Below are positions 35,507-44,791 of a stretch of 64,000 nt of DNA, in pieces. Each line of letters begins with the position of its first letter. Within the stretch, counting starts at the first letter, position 1. The notes under the pieces are model-generated. The model was given only the letters and a program-made list of their open reading frames with translations, was not told the DNA's origin and made no database searches. This DNA is from Methylobacterium sp. AMS5 (GTDB taxonomy: Bacteria > Pseudomonadota > Alphaproteobacteria > Rhizobiales > Beijerinckiaceae). Location: positions 4,469,501-4,533,500 of the forward strand of contig NZ_CP006992.1 of assembly GCF_001542815.1 (NCBI RefSeq), read 5' to 3'. A program made the position numbers and the translations under genes.

Positions 35507-36439
35507 GTGACCCAAGGCACCACCGGCACCCGCGCCTCCGCGGCGGCTTACCCGATCCTGACGCTGACCACCCTCCTCTGGGCGGGCAACACGGTGGCCG
35601 GCAAATGGGCGGTGGGCGAGGTCTCGCCGCAGGTGCTGACCACCCTGCGCTGGGCCTTCGCCTTCGCGGTGCTGCTCGTGGTGGCCCGCCGCCAGGTTCT
35701 GGCGGACCGGGACCGGCTGGTGCAGCGCTGGCCCTACCTGTTCCTGATGGGCGCGTGCGGCTTCACCATCTTCGCCAGCCTGTTCTACGCCGCCGGCACC
35801 TATACCAGCGCGGTCAACGTCGCCCTGATCCAGGGAGCGGTTCCCGTCTTCGTCATGGCGCTGAACCGCGCCGTGCGCCGCGTGCCGGTGAGGGCAGGGC
35901 AGGTGATCGGCGCCGCCGTGACCCTGGTGGGTGTCGCGGTGGCGACCACCCACGGCGATCTCGCGGTGCTGGCGCATCTCGGCCTCAACCGCGGCGACGG
36001 TCTGATGCTCGCTGCGAGCCTCGTCTATGCCGGATACACCGTGGCGCTCGCCGGGCGCCCCGCCGTGTCGGGGCTCGCCTTCTTCACCGCGCTGGCGCTG
36101 GCCGCCTTCCTCACCTCGCTGCCGCCGCTCGCCGCCGAATGGGCGCTCGGCCACGCGATCTGGCCCACCACCGCGACGGCCTGGACCATCGTCGCCTTCG
36201 TCGCGCTCGGTCCGTCGTTGCTGGCGCAGCTGTCCTTCATCCGCGGCGTCGAACTGATCGGCCCGAATCGGGCCGGGCTGTTCGTCAACCTCGTGCCGGT
36301 CTTCGGCGCGGGGCTCGCCGTGCTGCTGGCGGGCGAACCCTTCGGCGGGGCCGAGATGCTGGCGCTGCTCCTCGTGCTCGGCGGCATCCTCATCGCCGAG
36401 ATCGCCGGGCGGCGCGCGGCACGATCCCCGGTTCGTTGA
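35507..36439 (+). CDS. EamA-domain DMT superfamily exporter
   Basis: A 310-residue transporter with two EamA repeats and about ten helices; for example ILTLTTLLWAGNTVAGKWA opens repeat 1 and GDGLMLAASLVYAGYTVAL opens repeat 2. It probably exports amino acids or other metabolites, but the substrate cannot be inferred. The GTG at 35507 (MTQGTTGTR) fits the family start; a longer form from 35420 is possible and adds residues that do not resemble the family. It diverges from selO. Confidence 0.82.
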   Translation: MTQGTTGTRASAAAYPILTLTTLLWAGNTVAGKWAVGEVSPQVLTTLRWAFAFAVLLVVARRQVLADRDRLVQRWPYLFLMGACGFTIFASLFYAAGTYTSAVNVALIQGAVPVFVMALNRAVRRVPVRAGQVIGAAVTLVGVAVATTHGDLAVLAHLGLNRGDGLMLAASLVYAGYTVALAGRPAVSGLAFFTALALAAFLTSLPPLAAEWALGHAIWPTTATAWTIVAFVALGPSLLAQLSFIRGVELIGPNRAGLFVNLVPVFGAGLAVLLAGEPFGGAEMLALLLVLGGILIAEIAGRRAARSPVR

Positions 36440-36755
36440 ACCGAGGAAGGGCAACGGCAAGTACAGCGAGAGGCGAGGGGGAGGGTGCTGCTCCTGGTCG
36501 CAGCCAATCCTGAAATAGATCGCCCTGCGCCGAAATGGATGCCCGCCGGGCGTGCAAAAACGCGGAAGAAGAGGAACTTGGAACCCTGCGCGATTGCAGC
36601 GCGATCGAGCATGGCCTCGAGGGTTGAGCATCATCTCATCCGCCCCGTCCCGAACGACGGGCGGAAAAACCTGCACCGCGGTGGGCGGGACACAGATCGA
36701 GCCTGAAAACCGGATAAAGTTCATCCGAATCACATTTCGGACTTTTCCCCACCAG
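36440..36755. other. Leader of the DUF4118 kinase gene
   Basis: A stretch of about 315 bp with no good gene. A frame from GTG 36552 is in phase with the kinase but its sequence (Arg/Thr/Gly-rich) is not protein-like, so it is treated as untranslated. It is locally less GC-rich toward 36700-36740. No operator or RNA motif is recognised. Confidence 0.5.
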
Positions 36756-37772
36756 ATGCCGTCCTCCCTCGCCCCTGCCGCCGGACGGCTGCCCGCGCCT
36801 TCGTGGTTCGGCGACGTCGCCGCCCTGGGCGCGACGGGGATCGCCATCGCCATGCGTCACGCGCTCGACGACGTGCTGCCGCCGGGTTTCCCGTTCCTGA
36901 CCTTCTTTCCGGCGGTGATCCTGACGGCGTTCTTCTTCGGCCTGCGGCCGGGGATCATCTGCGCGGTGCTCTCGGGGCTCGCCGCGTGGTACTTCTTCAT
37001 CGGCGAGGCGAACATCTTCCTTCTCGATGCGCAGACCGCACTGGCGCTCGGCTTCTACGCCTTCATCGTCACGGTCGACATCGCGCTCATCCACCTGATG
37101 CGCGTCGCGGGCGAACGGCTGAGCGCGGAGCGGGCGGTGAGCGCCCAACTCTACGAGCGGCAGCGCACCATGTTTCAGGAGCTGCAGCACCGGGTCGCCA
37201 ACAACATGCAGTTCGTGGCGGCCCTCCTCGCTCTTCAGAAACGCAAGGTCATCGACAATCCGCAGGAGGCGGCCGGTGTCTTCGACGAGGCGCAGGCCCG
37301 GCTGCAAACGATCGCGCGCATCCATCGCCGCCTCTACGACCCGGCGCGGGCCGACCAGCCCGTGGGCCAGTACCTGCAGGAACTCTGCGCCGACCTGCTC
37401 GACGCGACGGGCGCGCGCAACATCGTCTGCCTCGTCGATGCGCCGCCGGTGCGCCTCGATCTCGCCCGCCTGACCACCCTGTCGCTCCTCGTGGTCGAGG
37501 TGGTGACGAACGCCCTCAAGCACGCCTTCCACGGGACCGAGCGCGGCACCATCACCATCCGGTTCGAAACCCTCGGAGCGGGGCAGGCGTCGCTCAGCAT
37601 CGCCGATAACGGGCCAGGCATCCCCGCGACCTTCGATCCGGACACGAGCCGCAGTCTCGGCTTCCGGATCGTTCAGGGGCTCGCCGGCCAGCTCGACGGC
37701 ACGCTGACCTACGCCAACGAGGGCGGCACGGTGGTGCGCCTCGTCTTCGTCACCGGTCCGACGGACGCCTGA
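36756..37772 (+). CDS. Membrane sensor kinase, DUF4118 + HisKA_2/HWE-type
   Basis: A 338-residue kinase. Residues ~20-115 hold the DUF4118-type membrane domain with four helices (PFLTFFPAVILTAFFFGLRP, IICAVLSGLAAWYFF, LALGFYAFIVTVDIALIHLM). The phosphoacceptor block is ELQHRVANNMQFVAALLALQ (His near 145), the HisKA_2 type seen in general stress and light kinases of alphaproteobacteria. The ATPase domain has VVTNALKHAF, ADNGPGIP and GFRIVQGL. No response regulator is adjacent, so it may signal to a PhyR-like or orphan regulator elsewhere. Confidence 0.9.
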   Translation: MPSSLAPAAGRLPAPSWFGDVAALGATGIAIAMRHALDDVLPPGFPFLTFFPAVILTAFFFGLRPGIICAVLSGLAAWYFFIGEANIFLLDAQTALALGFYAFIVTVDIALIHLMRVAGERLSAERAVSAQLYERQRTMFQELQHRVANNMQFVAALLALQKRKVIDNPQEAAGVFDEAQARLQTIARIHRRLYDPARADQPVGQYLQELCADLLDATGARNIVCLVDAPPVRLDLARLTTLSLLVVEVVTNALKHAFHGTERGTITIRFETLGAGQASLSIADNGPGIPATFDPDTSRSLGFRIVQGLAGQLDGTLTYANEGGTVVRLVFVTGPTDA

Positions 37773-38149
37773 CGGAGCGTCCGCGAGCCGTCACGGTCGG
37801 CCGGGGCAGGGCGCCTTCGCGTGAGGCAAGGCCGAAGCAGGCTCATGCGTCCGACCGAGTGCCTGCGCGCCGCTTCGGGCCGTGGATCCGGCGCCCGTTC
37901 ATGTCTCTCGCAGCCCGTGAAAGCCGTTCGCATAAGATATATTATGGAACATGTAGACGGGTGCAGAGGCCCTTGCAGGTATCTGTTAACCATAAACTGT
38001 CGGCATTTTCCCGGTTTTGGCCCTCCGATACCGATAATGCCGCCGGCATGCGGAACGCACGGATTGGAGCGGCGCTCTCGCAATCGTCACAATCATCCGG
38101 CAACAGCCCGGGACATCGGGAAACAGAATCGGCTGCCAGACGTTTCGCC
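37773..38149. other. Intergenic region before the SGNH hydrolase gene
   Basis: About 375 bp, with a locally AT-rich patch around 37925-38000 (ATAAGATATATTATGGAACA, and later GTTAACCATAAACTG) likely to contain the promoter of the SGNH gene. An in-frame upstream ATG at 38048 exists, but the signal peptide places the real start at 38150. Confidence 0.5.
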
Positions 38150-38953
38150 ATGTTGAACCACCCGCTCTACGGTCTCATCCTCGCCACCGTCCTTGCCGGC
38201 CCGCTCGGCCTGTCTGGCGCCTGCGCGCAGCCCGATGCGTCGCCGGTCGTGGCACCGCAGATGCCGGCGTCCGGCGAACGCCTGCCAACCAAGCTGGCAC
38301 GGCTCGCCTCACAGCTCGGGCGCGACGGCGATGTGCGGATCGTGGCCTTCGGCTCCTCCTCGACGGAAGGGGCAGGCGCCTCGTCACCGGCCATGGCCTA
38401 CCCTGCCCTGCTTGAGCGCGACCTGGAGGAGCGCCTCCAGATCGGCGCATCGAGCCGGCGCTCGATCACCGTGATCAACCGCGGCAAGGGTGGTGACACC
38501 GCCGAGGCGATGGCGCGGCGCTTGGAGCGCGACGTGCTGGCCGAGCGCCCGGATCTCGTGGTCTGGCAGACCGGCAGCAACGATCCGCTCGCCGGGGTGC
38601 CACTGGAGCGTTTCGTCGAACTGACCCGCGCGGGCATCCTGGCGATCCGCGCCACGGGGGCCGACGTGGTGCTGATGGACCAGCAATGGTGCAGCAAGCT
38701 CTCGGGCATGGAGGGTGCCGCGCGCTACGGCGAGGCTCTGCACGCGCTCGCCACCGAACTGCGCGTGCCGGTGATCCGCCGCCGCGCCCTGATGCAGTCC
38801 TGGGTCTCGCACGGATTGATGACCCCGGCCCAGATGATCGGCCCCGACGGCCTGCACATGACCGATGCCGGCTACCGCCAGCTCGCCAAGGCGGCGGCCG
38901 CCCAGATCCTCGTCGGCGCCGGCCTGATCCAGCCCTCGCTCGCCCGGAACTGA
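38150..38953 (+). CDS. Exported SGNH/GDSL-type hydrolase
   Basis: A 267-residue SGNH hydrolase with a Sec signal peptide (LYGLILATVLAGPLGLSGACA, probable cut before QPDAS). Block I reads VAFGSSSTEGAGA (a GSS variant of GDS, Ser nucleophile), block II GKGGDTAEAM, block III QTGSND, and block V GPDGLHMTDAGY with the Asp-His pair. It would act on ester or acetyl groups of envelope glycans or lipids in the periplasm. The start is chosen from the signal peptide. Confidence 0.88.
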   Translation: MLNHPLYGLILATVLAGPLGLSGACAQPDASPVVAPQMPASGERLPTKLARLASQLGRDGDVRIVAFGSSSTEGAGASSPAMAYPALLERDLEERLQIGASSRRSITVINRGKGGDTAEAMARRLERDVLAERPDLVVWQTGSNDPLAGVPLERFVELTRAGILAIRATGADVVLMDQQWCSKLSGMEGAARYGEALHALATELRVPVIRRRALMQSWVSHGLMTPAQMIGPDGLHMTDAGYRQLAKAAAAQILVGAGLIQPSLARN

Positions 38954-39020
38954 CCGGGGCAGGGGCGGCTTTCGCAAGCATGAAGCCCCCTCCCCGCGCT
39001 GTCGTATCCCGCGCTGTCGC

Positions 39021-39413
39021 ATGAAGCAGGCCGAACTCACCGAAGCGGCTCTGGCCGCCTTCCTCGACGCCTTCTACGCCCGGGTGCGCCGCGATCCGCT
39101 GATCGGCCCCGTCTTCGCGGCAAAGATTCCGGACGAGGCGTGGCCGCGCCATCTCGCCACGATCCGCGATTTCTGGTCCTCGGTGCTGCTGAAGACCGGC
39201 CGCTACAAGGGCAACCCGTTCGGGCGCCACCTCGGCATCGAAGGCATCAACCCTGCGCATTTCGCGCGCTGGCTCGGCCTGTTCGAGGAGACCGCCAGGG
39301 AGGTCTTCGTGCCCGAGATCGCGCAGATCATCGTCGAACGGGCGCATCGCATCGGCGACAGCCTGAAATCCGGGCTGTTCTTCCGGCCGGAGATGCGGAC
39401 CGTAAGGCCCTGA
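39021..39413 (+). CDS. Group III truncated haemoglobin
   Basis: A 130-residue protein matching group III truncated globins: FLDAFYARVRRDPLIGPVF, FWSSVLLKTGRYKGNPFGRH and the haem-proximal INPAHFARWLGLFEETA. These globins bind oxygen and nitric oxide and are linked to nitrosative stress or microaerobic growth. The gene lies 67 bp downstream of the SGNH gene on the same strand and converges on the MBL hydrolase gene, with only 6 bp between them. Confidence 0.92.
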   Translation: MKQAELTEAALAAFLDAFYARVRRDPLIGPVFAAKIPDEAWPRHLATIRDFWSSVLLKTGRYKGNPFGRHLGIEGINPAHFARWLGLFEETAREVFVPEIAQIIVERAHRIGDSLKSGLFFRPEMRTVRP

Positions 39414-39419
39414 TCTTCT

Positions 39420-40238
39420 TTAGAGATCCAGGGTCGCCGTCAGCCCGTCATAGGCCGGCACCACGTGTCCCGGCAGCTTCCTGGCCAGCGTCGCATAATC
39501 GAGATCGGTGTGGAGGTTCGTCAGGATGGCGCGGCGCGGCGCGACCTCCTCGATCAGGGCGAGCGCGTCCGAGACCGAGTAATGCGAGGGGTGAGGGGTT
39601 TCGCGCAGGGCATCGATGATGAGCAGGTCGAGGCCGTGCAGGCGGGCCTTGGCCGCCTCGGGCATCACGCTGACGTCCGGCGCGTAGGCGGTGGGGCCGA
39701 AGCGGAAGCCGTGGGCGATCTCGTTGCCGTGCTCCATGCGGAAGGCATCCGCCACGATCGGGCCGCCCGCACCCACGATGGTCAGCGGTTCGTCCGCCTG
39801 CATCTCATGCAGGTCGAGGATCGGCGGATAGAGGCTGCCCGGCGGCGTCTCGAAGGCGTAGCCGAAGCGCTTCATGAGGAGCGCGTGGGTGAGGGGGTCG
39901 GCATGGACCGGGATGCGCCGGTGCATGTGGATGACGAGCGGGCGCACGTCGTCGATGCCGTGGGTGTGGTCGGCATGCGCGTGGGTGTAGAGCACGGCGT
40001 CGAGGCGGGTGACGCCGGCGTCGATGAGCTGCTCGCGCAGGTCCGGCGAGGTATCGACCAGCACCGTCGTGGCGCCCCCTCCCCCGTTTCCGTCCCCTTC
40101 GCGCCGCTCCACCAGCAGCGAGCAGCGGCGGCGGCGGTTGCGCGGCTCGGACGGGTCGCAGGCGCCCCAGCCGTAACCCACCCGCGGCACGCCGCCGGAC
40201 GAGCCGCAGCCGAGGATGCGCAGGGTCAGACTCGCCAT
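39420..40238 (-). CDS. MBL-fold metal-dependent hydrolase (PhnP-like)
   Basis: A 272-residue metallo-beta-lactamase-fold protein. It opens LRILGCGSSGGVPRVG and has the zinc motif THAHADHTHGIDD, then a late HYSVSDALAL and TNLHTDLDY. This style matches PhnP/cyclic-phosphodiesterase-like hydrolases encoded next to tatD in alphaproteobacteria. The natural substrate is not clear. It lies 30 bp downstream of tatD on the same strand. Confidence 0.87.
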   Translation of the reverse strand: MASLTLRILGCGSSGGVPRVGYGWGACDPSEPRNRRRRCSLLVERREGDGNGGGGATTVLVDTSPDLREQLIDAGVTRLDAVLYTHAHADHTHGIDDVRPLVIHMHRRIPVHADPLTHALLMKRFGYAFETPPGSLYPPILDLHEMQADEPLTIVGAGGPIVADAFRMEHGNEIAHGFRFGPTAYAPDVSVMPEAAKARLHGLDLLIIDALRETPHPSHYSVSDALALIEEVAPRRAILTNLHTDLDYATLARKLPGHVVPAYDGLTATLDL

Positions 40239-40268
40239 GCGCCCTCCCCCGTGCTCATCGCGCGATCC

Positions 40269-41066
40269 TCATGCGCTCACGCCCTCGATCGCCGCGGCCT
40301 TGGAGAACAGCCGGTAGAAGTTGGCGGTGGTGGTCGCTGCGAAATCCTCGAAGGGCAGGCCGAGCGCCTTGGCCAGCACGCGGGCGGTGTCGGCGGTGTA
40401 GGCCGGCTCGCAGCGCCGGCCGCGGTGCGGCTCGGGCGCGAGGAACGGCGCATCGGTCTCGACCAGGATGCGGTCGAGGGGCACGCTGCGGGCGATGTCG
40501 CGCAGCGCGTCCGAGCGGCGGAAGGTGACGATGCCGGAGAATGAGACCGACAGGCCGAGCTCGACCCCGACTTCGGCCAGCCGGGCGCCGGACGAGAAGC
40601 AGTGCAGCACGGCCTTGAAGGGCCTGCTAGCCATCTCGTCGGTGAGCACCGCTTCCATCTGCGCGTCGGCGTCGCGGGAATGGATCACCAGCGGCAGGCC
40701 GGAGAGGCGGGCGGCCTCGATATGGGCGCGCAGCACCCGCTCCTGCACCGCCTCCGGTGCGGCGTCCTCGTAATGGTAGTCGAGCCCCGCCTCGCCGATG
40801 CCGACGCAGCGCGGCGTATCGGCCAGAGCGGCGATGGTGTCGGCCGGCACGGCCGGCTCCTCGGCGGCGCCGTGCGGGTGGGTGCCGACCGTGTACCACA
40901 CCGCCGTGTGCGCCTCCGCGAGCGCGCGGTAGCTGTCGGCCTTGGCGACCCGCGTCGAGATGGTGAGGAGGCGCGTCACGCCGGCCTCGGCCGCGCGGGC
41001 GATCACACCCGGAATGTCCTGCGCGAAGTCCGGGAAATCGAGGTGGCAGTGGCTGTCGACCAGCAT
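40269..41066 (-). CDS. TatD-family metal-dependent hydrolase / DNase
   Basis: A 265-residue TatD family hydrolase. It starts MLVDSHCHLDFPDF (HxH metal site), and continues with GIGEAGLDYHYEDA (Glu metal ligand), LPLVIHSRDAD, VLHCFSSG and ILVETDAPFLAPEPHRGR (Asp ligand). TatD enzymes are Mg-dependent 3'-5' exonucleases or deacylases for D-aminoacyl-tRNA-type substrates. It follows metG by 49 bp on the same strand, a conserved arrangement. Confidence 0.95.
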   Translation of the reverse strand: MLVDSHCHLDFPDFAQDIPGVIARAAEAGVTRLLTISTRVAKADSYRALAEAHTAVWYTVGTHPHGAAEEPAVPADTIAALADTPRCVGIGEAGLDYHYEDAAPEAVQERVLRAHIEAARLSGLPLVIHSRDADAQMEAVLTDEMASRPFKAVLHCFSSGARLAEVGVELGLSVSFSGIVTFRRSDALRDIARSVPLDRILVETDAPFLAPEPHRGRRCEPAYTADTARVLAKALGLPFEDFAATTTANFYRLFSKAAAIEGVSA

Positions 41067-41115
41067 GGTCTCTTGAGCGGATTCGTTGGGGAGGGAGCGA
41101 TGTGGGGAGGCGGCG

Positions 41116-42684
41116 TCAGGCCGTCGCCTCCGGCTTCTCGAAGCGGGGGAAGATCGGGGCCGGGGCGGGCAGCGCCGTGCCGCCCTGCAGGCGGTGCTCC
41201 GAGCCGGTAAAAGCGAAGCTGCGTGCGTTCACCGGCACGGCGAGCAGGTCGAGCAAAGCGGCACCCGCCGTCGGCACGAAGGGCTGCACGATCAGGCCGA
41301 CCCGGCGCAGGGTCTCGACCGTGACGTAGAGCACCGTGTTCATGCGCGCCGGATCGGACTTGCGCAGTTTCCACGGCTCTTCGGAGGCGAAGTAGCGGTT
41401 GGCCTCGCCGACCACGGCCCAGATCTCGGCCAGGATCGCGTGCAGGGCGAGATTCTGCATCAGCCCCCGTGCCTTCTCCGGCAGGGCGGCGGCGGCGGCG
41501 AGCAGGCGCTCGTCGGCCTCGGTGAACGTGCCCGGCTCCGGCACCGTGCCCTCACAGTTCTTCGCGATCATCGAGAGCGAGCGCTGGGCGAGGTTGCCGA
41601 GGTCGTTGGCGAGGTCCGCGTTGATGCGGTTGATGATCGCCTCGTGGTCGTAATTGCCGTCGCTGCCGAACGGCGCCTCGCGCAGGAGGAAATAGCGCAC
41701 CGGATCGACGCCGTAGGTGCCGACGAGATCGAGCGGATCGACCACGTTGCCGAGCGACTTCGACATCTTCTCGCCGCGACTGAGAAAGAAGCCGTGGCCG
41801 AACACGCGCTTGGGCAGCGGCAGCCCGGCCGACATCAGGAAGGCCGGCCAGTAGACCGCATGGAAGCGGACGATGTCCTTGCCGATGACATGCAGGCTCG
41901 CCGGCCAGAACCGGGCGTTGGCTGCCCCCGCATCGGGAAACCCCGTCACCGTCAGGTAGTTGGTCAGGGCATCGACCCAGACATACATGACGTGGCCCGG
42001 CCGGTCCGGCACCGGCACGCCCCAGTCGAAGGTGGTGCGGCTGATCGAGAGATCCTTGAGGCCGGAGCGCACGAAGCTCGCGACCTCGTTCATCCGCGTC
42101 TCGGGGCCGAGGAAGTCCGGCTGCTCCGCGTAGAGCTTGAGCAGGGGCTCCTGGTACTTTGAGAGACGGAAGAGGTAGTTTTCCTCCTCCATCCACTCGA
42201 CGGGCGTGTCCGTCTTGATCGAGCGGCGGTTGCCCTCAGAGACGAGCACGGTCTCGGCCTCGTCGTAATAGGCCTCGTCGCGCACCGAGTACCAGCCGGC
42301 ATATTTGGCGAGGTAGATGTCGCCGTTGGCCTCCATCCGCCGCCACAGCTCCTGGGCCGCGGCGTAGTGGTCGGCTTCCGTGGTGCGGATGAAGCGATCG
42401 TAGCTGCAGTCGAGCCGGTCGGCCACGGCCTTGAAGCGCCCGGCCATGTCATCGACGAAGGCGCGTGGCGTCACGCCGGCGCGGGACGCCGTCTGCTGGA
42501 TCTTGAGGCCGTGCTCGTCGGTGCCGGTGGTGAACAGCACGTCGCGCCCGTCGAGGCGGTGGAAGCGGGCGATGGCGTCGGTGGCGATCACCTCGTAGGC
42601 GTGGCCGATATGCGGCGCGCCGTTCGGGTAAGAGATCGCCGTGGTGATGAGGAAGGGCTCGTTCGCCTTCTCGCTCGCGCTCAC
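41116..42684 (-). CDS. metG: Methionyl-tRNA synthetase
   Basis: A 522-residue class I synthetase charging tRNA-Met. The HIGH motif is [14 protein letters not shown] and KMSKS is [14 protein letters not shown]. The connective insert reads [15 protein letters not shown] and lacks the CxxC zinc pairs of the E. coli type. No C-terminal tRNA-binding extension is present, as is usual in alphaproteobacteria. The GTG at 42684 ([10 protein letters not shown]) is chosen because sequence upstream is not protein-like. tatD and the MBL gene follow on the same strand. Confidence 0.95.
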   Translation of the reverse strand: MSASEKANEPFLITTAISYPNGAPHIGHAYEVIATDAIARFHRLDGRDVLFTTGTDEHGLKIQQTASRAGVTPRAFVDDMAGRFKAVADRLDCSYDRFIRTTEADHYAAAQELWRRMEANGDIYLAKYAGWYSVRDEAYYDEAETVLVSEGNRRSIKTDTPVEWMEEENYLFRLSKYQEPLLKLYAEQPDFLGPETRMNEVASFVRSGLKDLSISRTTFDWGVPVPDRPGHVMYVWVDALTNYLTVTGFPDAGAANARFWPASLHVIGKDIVRFHAVYWPAFLMSAGLPLPKRVFGHGFFLSRGEKMSKSLGNVVDPLDLVGTYGVDPVRYFLLREAPFGSDGNYDHEAIINRINADLANDLGNLAQRSLSMIAKNCEGTVPEPGTFTEADERLLAAAAALPEKARGLMQNLALHAILAEIWAVVGEANRYFASEEPWKLRKSDPARMNTVLYVTVETLRRVGLIVQPFVPTAGAALLDLLAVPVNARSFAFTGSEHRLQGGTALPAPAPIFPRFEKPEATA

Positions 42685-42810
42685 GTCAGAAGATGTCCCG
42701 GATGCGAAGGTCGGACTGTCATGCCTTGTGGCGCGCAACGTCCCGCGACGCAACCGGCCCGCCGGGCGCCGTCCGGACTTGGCCCGAAGCTGCGCTCCTT
42801 ATGGAGACGC

Positions 42811-42844
42811 AAAAGAGCCCTGCCGGGACCCGGCAGGGCTCTTT
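42811..42844. terminator. Strong bidirectional terminator upstream of metG
   Basis: AAAGAGCCCTGCCGG - gac - CCGGCAGGGCTCTTT: a perfect 15-bp stem flanked by A-run and T-run. It lies 34 bp past the stop of the small leftward gene 42878-43102 and would isolate metG from read-through. Confidence 0.85.
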
Positions 42845-42877
42845 GGACGTGCAGCACGCGTGTGGGGTCGAGGGCGC

Positions 42878-43102
42878 TCAGGCGGCGCGCTGAGCGCCGA
42901 CGGGCAGGACGTTCTCGTTGCCGATCTTGACGGCGGCGCGCTTCGCAGAAGCGGGCGCAGCCCCACCGACGGCCACGAATTCGCCGGCCGCAGCGGTATC
43001 GGCCTTCGGGCCCAGACGGTTGGCCACCAGGGCGACCAGGGCGATGTTGATGACACCAGCAGTGAGGGCGGCGAGCAGAGCCAGGGAGATCATGGTGGGC
43101 AT
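42878..43102 (-). CDS. Small membrane-anchored protein
   Basis: A 74-residue protein. It opens MPTMISLALLAALTAGVINI, one membrane helix, then a short Ala/Gly-rich domain (EFVAVGGAAPASAKRAAV) ending VLPVGAQRAA. The start could also be the ATG at 43093. It may be an inner-membrane or exported peptide of unknown role. The strong terminator just after it supports an independently transcribed gene. Confidence 0.6.
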   Translation of the reverse strand: MPTMISLALLAALTAGVINIALVALVANRLGPKADTAAAGEFVAVGGAAPASAKRAAVKIGNENVLPVGAQRAA

Positions 43103-43391
43103 CCCGTGCGGTTTGTTGCGTTGCAGCGTATGTGCCACCAACCGGGCCGTTCTGGTATACCAAGCACCAAATGCCAGATATTCGCTGGACGCATGTATCG
43201 GGCGCTGCGGGGCCTGAGCCCCGAGCATTTTGCATTATGGTGCTATAATACCCAGTGTCCTGTTCTATTTTGCATGGACACGGCCGGGATCATCGGGTTA
43301 ATCCTCGGCGGCGCTGCGAACGGCCGGTAAGGTTCCAGCGTGAGCCACAAGCGTTGGCTAACCCTCGCCGACGACTTCGAGGACGGTTTTC

Positions 43392-43592
43392 ATGTCAATC
43401 GCCAAGGTTCGCCAGCCTGAAGAGCAGTGGATCGAGCTCCCGGAGCCGAATCTTGACCGTTACCTGCTGCACTCATGCTCCCGCACTGCGAACGACAACC
43501 GCCGGCCGGCCGGCGAGATCTTTCGTGTCGTGCAAATCGGCGCATGCGTGGTCCTGATCGGTGCAACCACCCTGATCAGTGCTTTGATCTGA
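43392..43592 (+). CDS. Small C-tail-anchored membrane protein
   Basis: A 66-residue protein, MSIAKVRQPEEQWIELPEP onward. A hydrophilic N-terminal half (EPNLDRYLLHSCSRTANDN) ends in one membrane helix at the C-terminus (VVQIGACVVLIGATTLISAL). GAGGACG upstream of the ATG supports translation. I recognise no family. Together with the preceding divergent gene it splits the metG and holB-tmk block. Confidence 0.55.
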   Translation: MSIAKVRQPEEQWIELPEPNLDRYLLHSCSRTANDNRRPAGEIFRVVQIGACVVLIGATTLISALI

Positions 43593-43705
43593 CAGGCGCC
43601 GCGCGGTTGCATGGATCGCGGGTGCGAGCCGGGAAAAAGTCCGGCCTCGCCCACTGACGGCCCGCGCCCGATCCGTCCGGCGCCGTTCTCAGCCCATCAG
43701 GACTT

Positions 43706-44791
43706 TCACGGAATCCGCGTCGCCCCCGCCAATTCCCGGAAGGCCGCGAGCATCAGCGGCCGGCGGTCGAGGTTGTAGATCGCGGCCTCGCGGGCCGAGG
43801 ATGCGATGCGCTCGGCGGCCTCCACCAGCGCCAGCAGCCGGGCCGGGCCCTCCCCTTGCCGCCGATCGATCTCGGTGGCGACGTGGCGTTGGATCGCGTC
43901 GAGAACGGTGGCGAGCAGGGGTTCGGCGTCGCGGCCCGCAAGCGTTTCGGCCAGCTTGAGCACGCGCCGCCCGTCCGGCTCGGGCAGGCCGGCGAGAAGG
44001 GCCGAGACTTCCGCCTCGACCGCGGCGGTGGCGGGGTCGAGGAGCGCCACCGCGCGGGCGACCGAGCCCTCGCAGAGCGAGACGGCCCGCGCCAGAGCCG
44101 CCGCGTCGGGCCGGGCGAAGGGCGCCGGAAATTCTTCGATGATCGCGCGCACGTCCGCCTCCGGCAGCGCACGCAGCGTCAGGGCCCGGCAGCGCGAGCG
44201 GATCGTCGGCAGCAGGCGGCCCGGCGCGTGCGAGACGATCAGGAAGATGGCGCGGGGCGGCGGCTCCTCGATCATCTTCAGGAGGGCGTTGGCGCTGTTG
44301 GCGTTCAGATCCTCGGCGCTGTCGACGATGCAGACGCGCCAGCCACCCTCCCCGCCCGCGGTGGCCCCGAACAGCGCAAGCGCCTCGCGGGCGGCATCGA
44401 CCGAAATGCGGGTCGGCAGCGTCTTGGCACCCGGCGCCTGGACCCGGCGCAGCGCGACCAGATTCGGGTGAGACAGGGCCGTCACCTGCCGCGCGGCCGG
44501 GTGATCCTCCGGTACGTCAAGGGAATCGGGGGAGGGGAGCGTGCGCGGGTCAGCCACGAGCCGGCGCGCGACCCGGTAGGCCAGCGTCGCCTTGCCGATG
44601 CCGGCAGGACCCCCGATCAGCCAGGCATGATGGAGCCGGCCCGCGGCCAGCGCCCCCGCGAAAGCGGCTTGCGCGTGACCGTGCCCGAGAAGGCGGGTCT
44701 GTTCGCGCGGGCGCGGGACGTGGGCGAGATCGCCCGCCTCGGCCTCGGTGCGACTGGCGTCGCGAGCGGTCCGGGCGGAATCAGGCCGCAT
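43706..44791 (-). CDS. holB: DNA polymerase III delta' subunit
   Basis: A 361-residue clamp-loader subunit. The AAA+ region has WLIGGPAGIGKATLAYRVA (P-loop-like), IVDSAEDLNANSANALLKMIEEPP (sensor region) and the SRC motif in TIRSRCRAL. I see no CxxC zinc module of the E. coli type. It positions the beta sliding clamp together with delta and tau. It overlaps the tmk stop by 11 bases, giving the conserved tmk-holB pair. The start at 44791 is chosen because upstream residues are low-complexity. Confidence 0.9.
   Translation of the reverse strand: MRPDSARTARDASRTEAEAGDLAHVPRPREQTRLLGHGHAQAAFAGALAAGRLHHAWLIGGPAGIGKATLAYRVARRLVADPRTLPSPDSLDVPEDHPAARQVTALSHPNLVALRRVQAPGAKTLPTRISVDAAREALALFGATAGGEGGWRVCIVDSAEDLNANSANALLKMIEEPPPRAIFLIVSHAPGRLLPTIRSRCRALTLRALPEADVRAIIEEFPAPFARPDAAALARAVSLCEGSVARAVALLDPATAAVEAEVSALLAGLPEPDGRRVLKLAETLAGRDAEPLLATVLDAIQRHVATEIDRRQGEGPARLLALVEAAERIASSAREAAIYNLDRRPLMLAAFRELAGATRIP

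Noticed and set aside
33791..36853. A 1020-codon minus-strand frame spanning selO, the DMT gene and the kinase leader
   Set aside because: Runs out of phase with selO and antisense to the DMT gene; the sequence is Arg/Gly/Ala-rich without domains.
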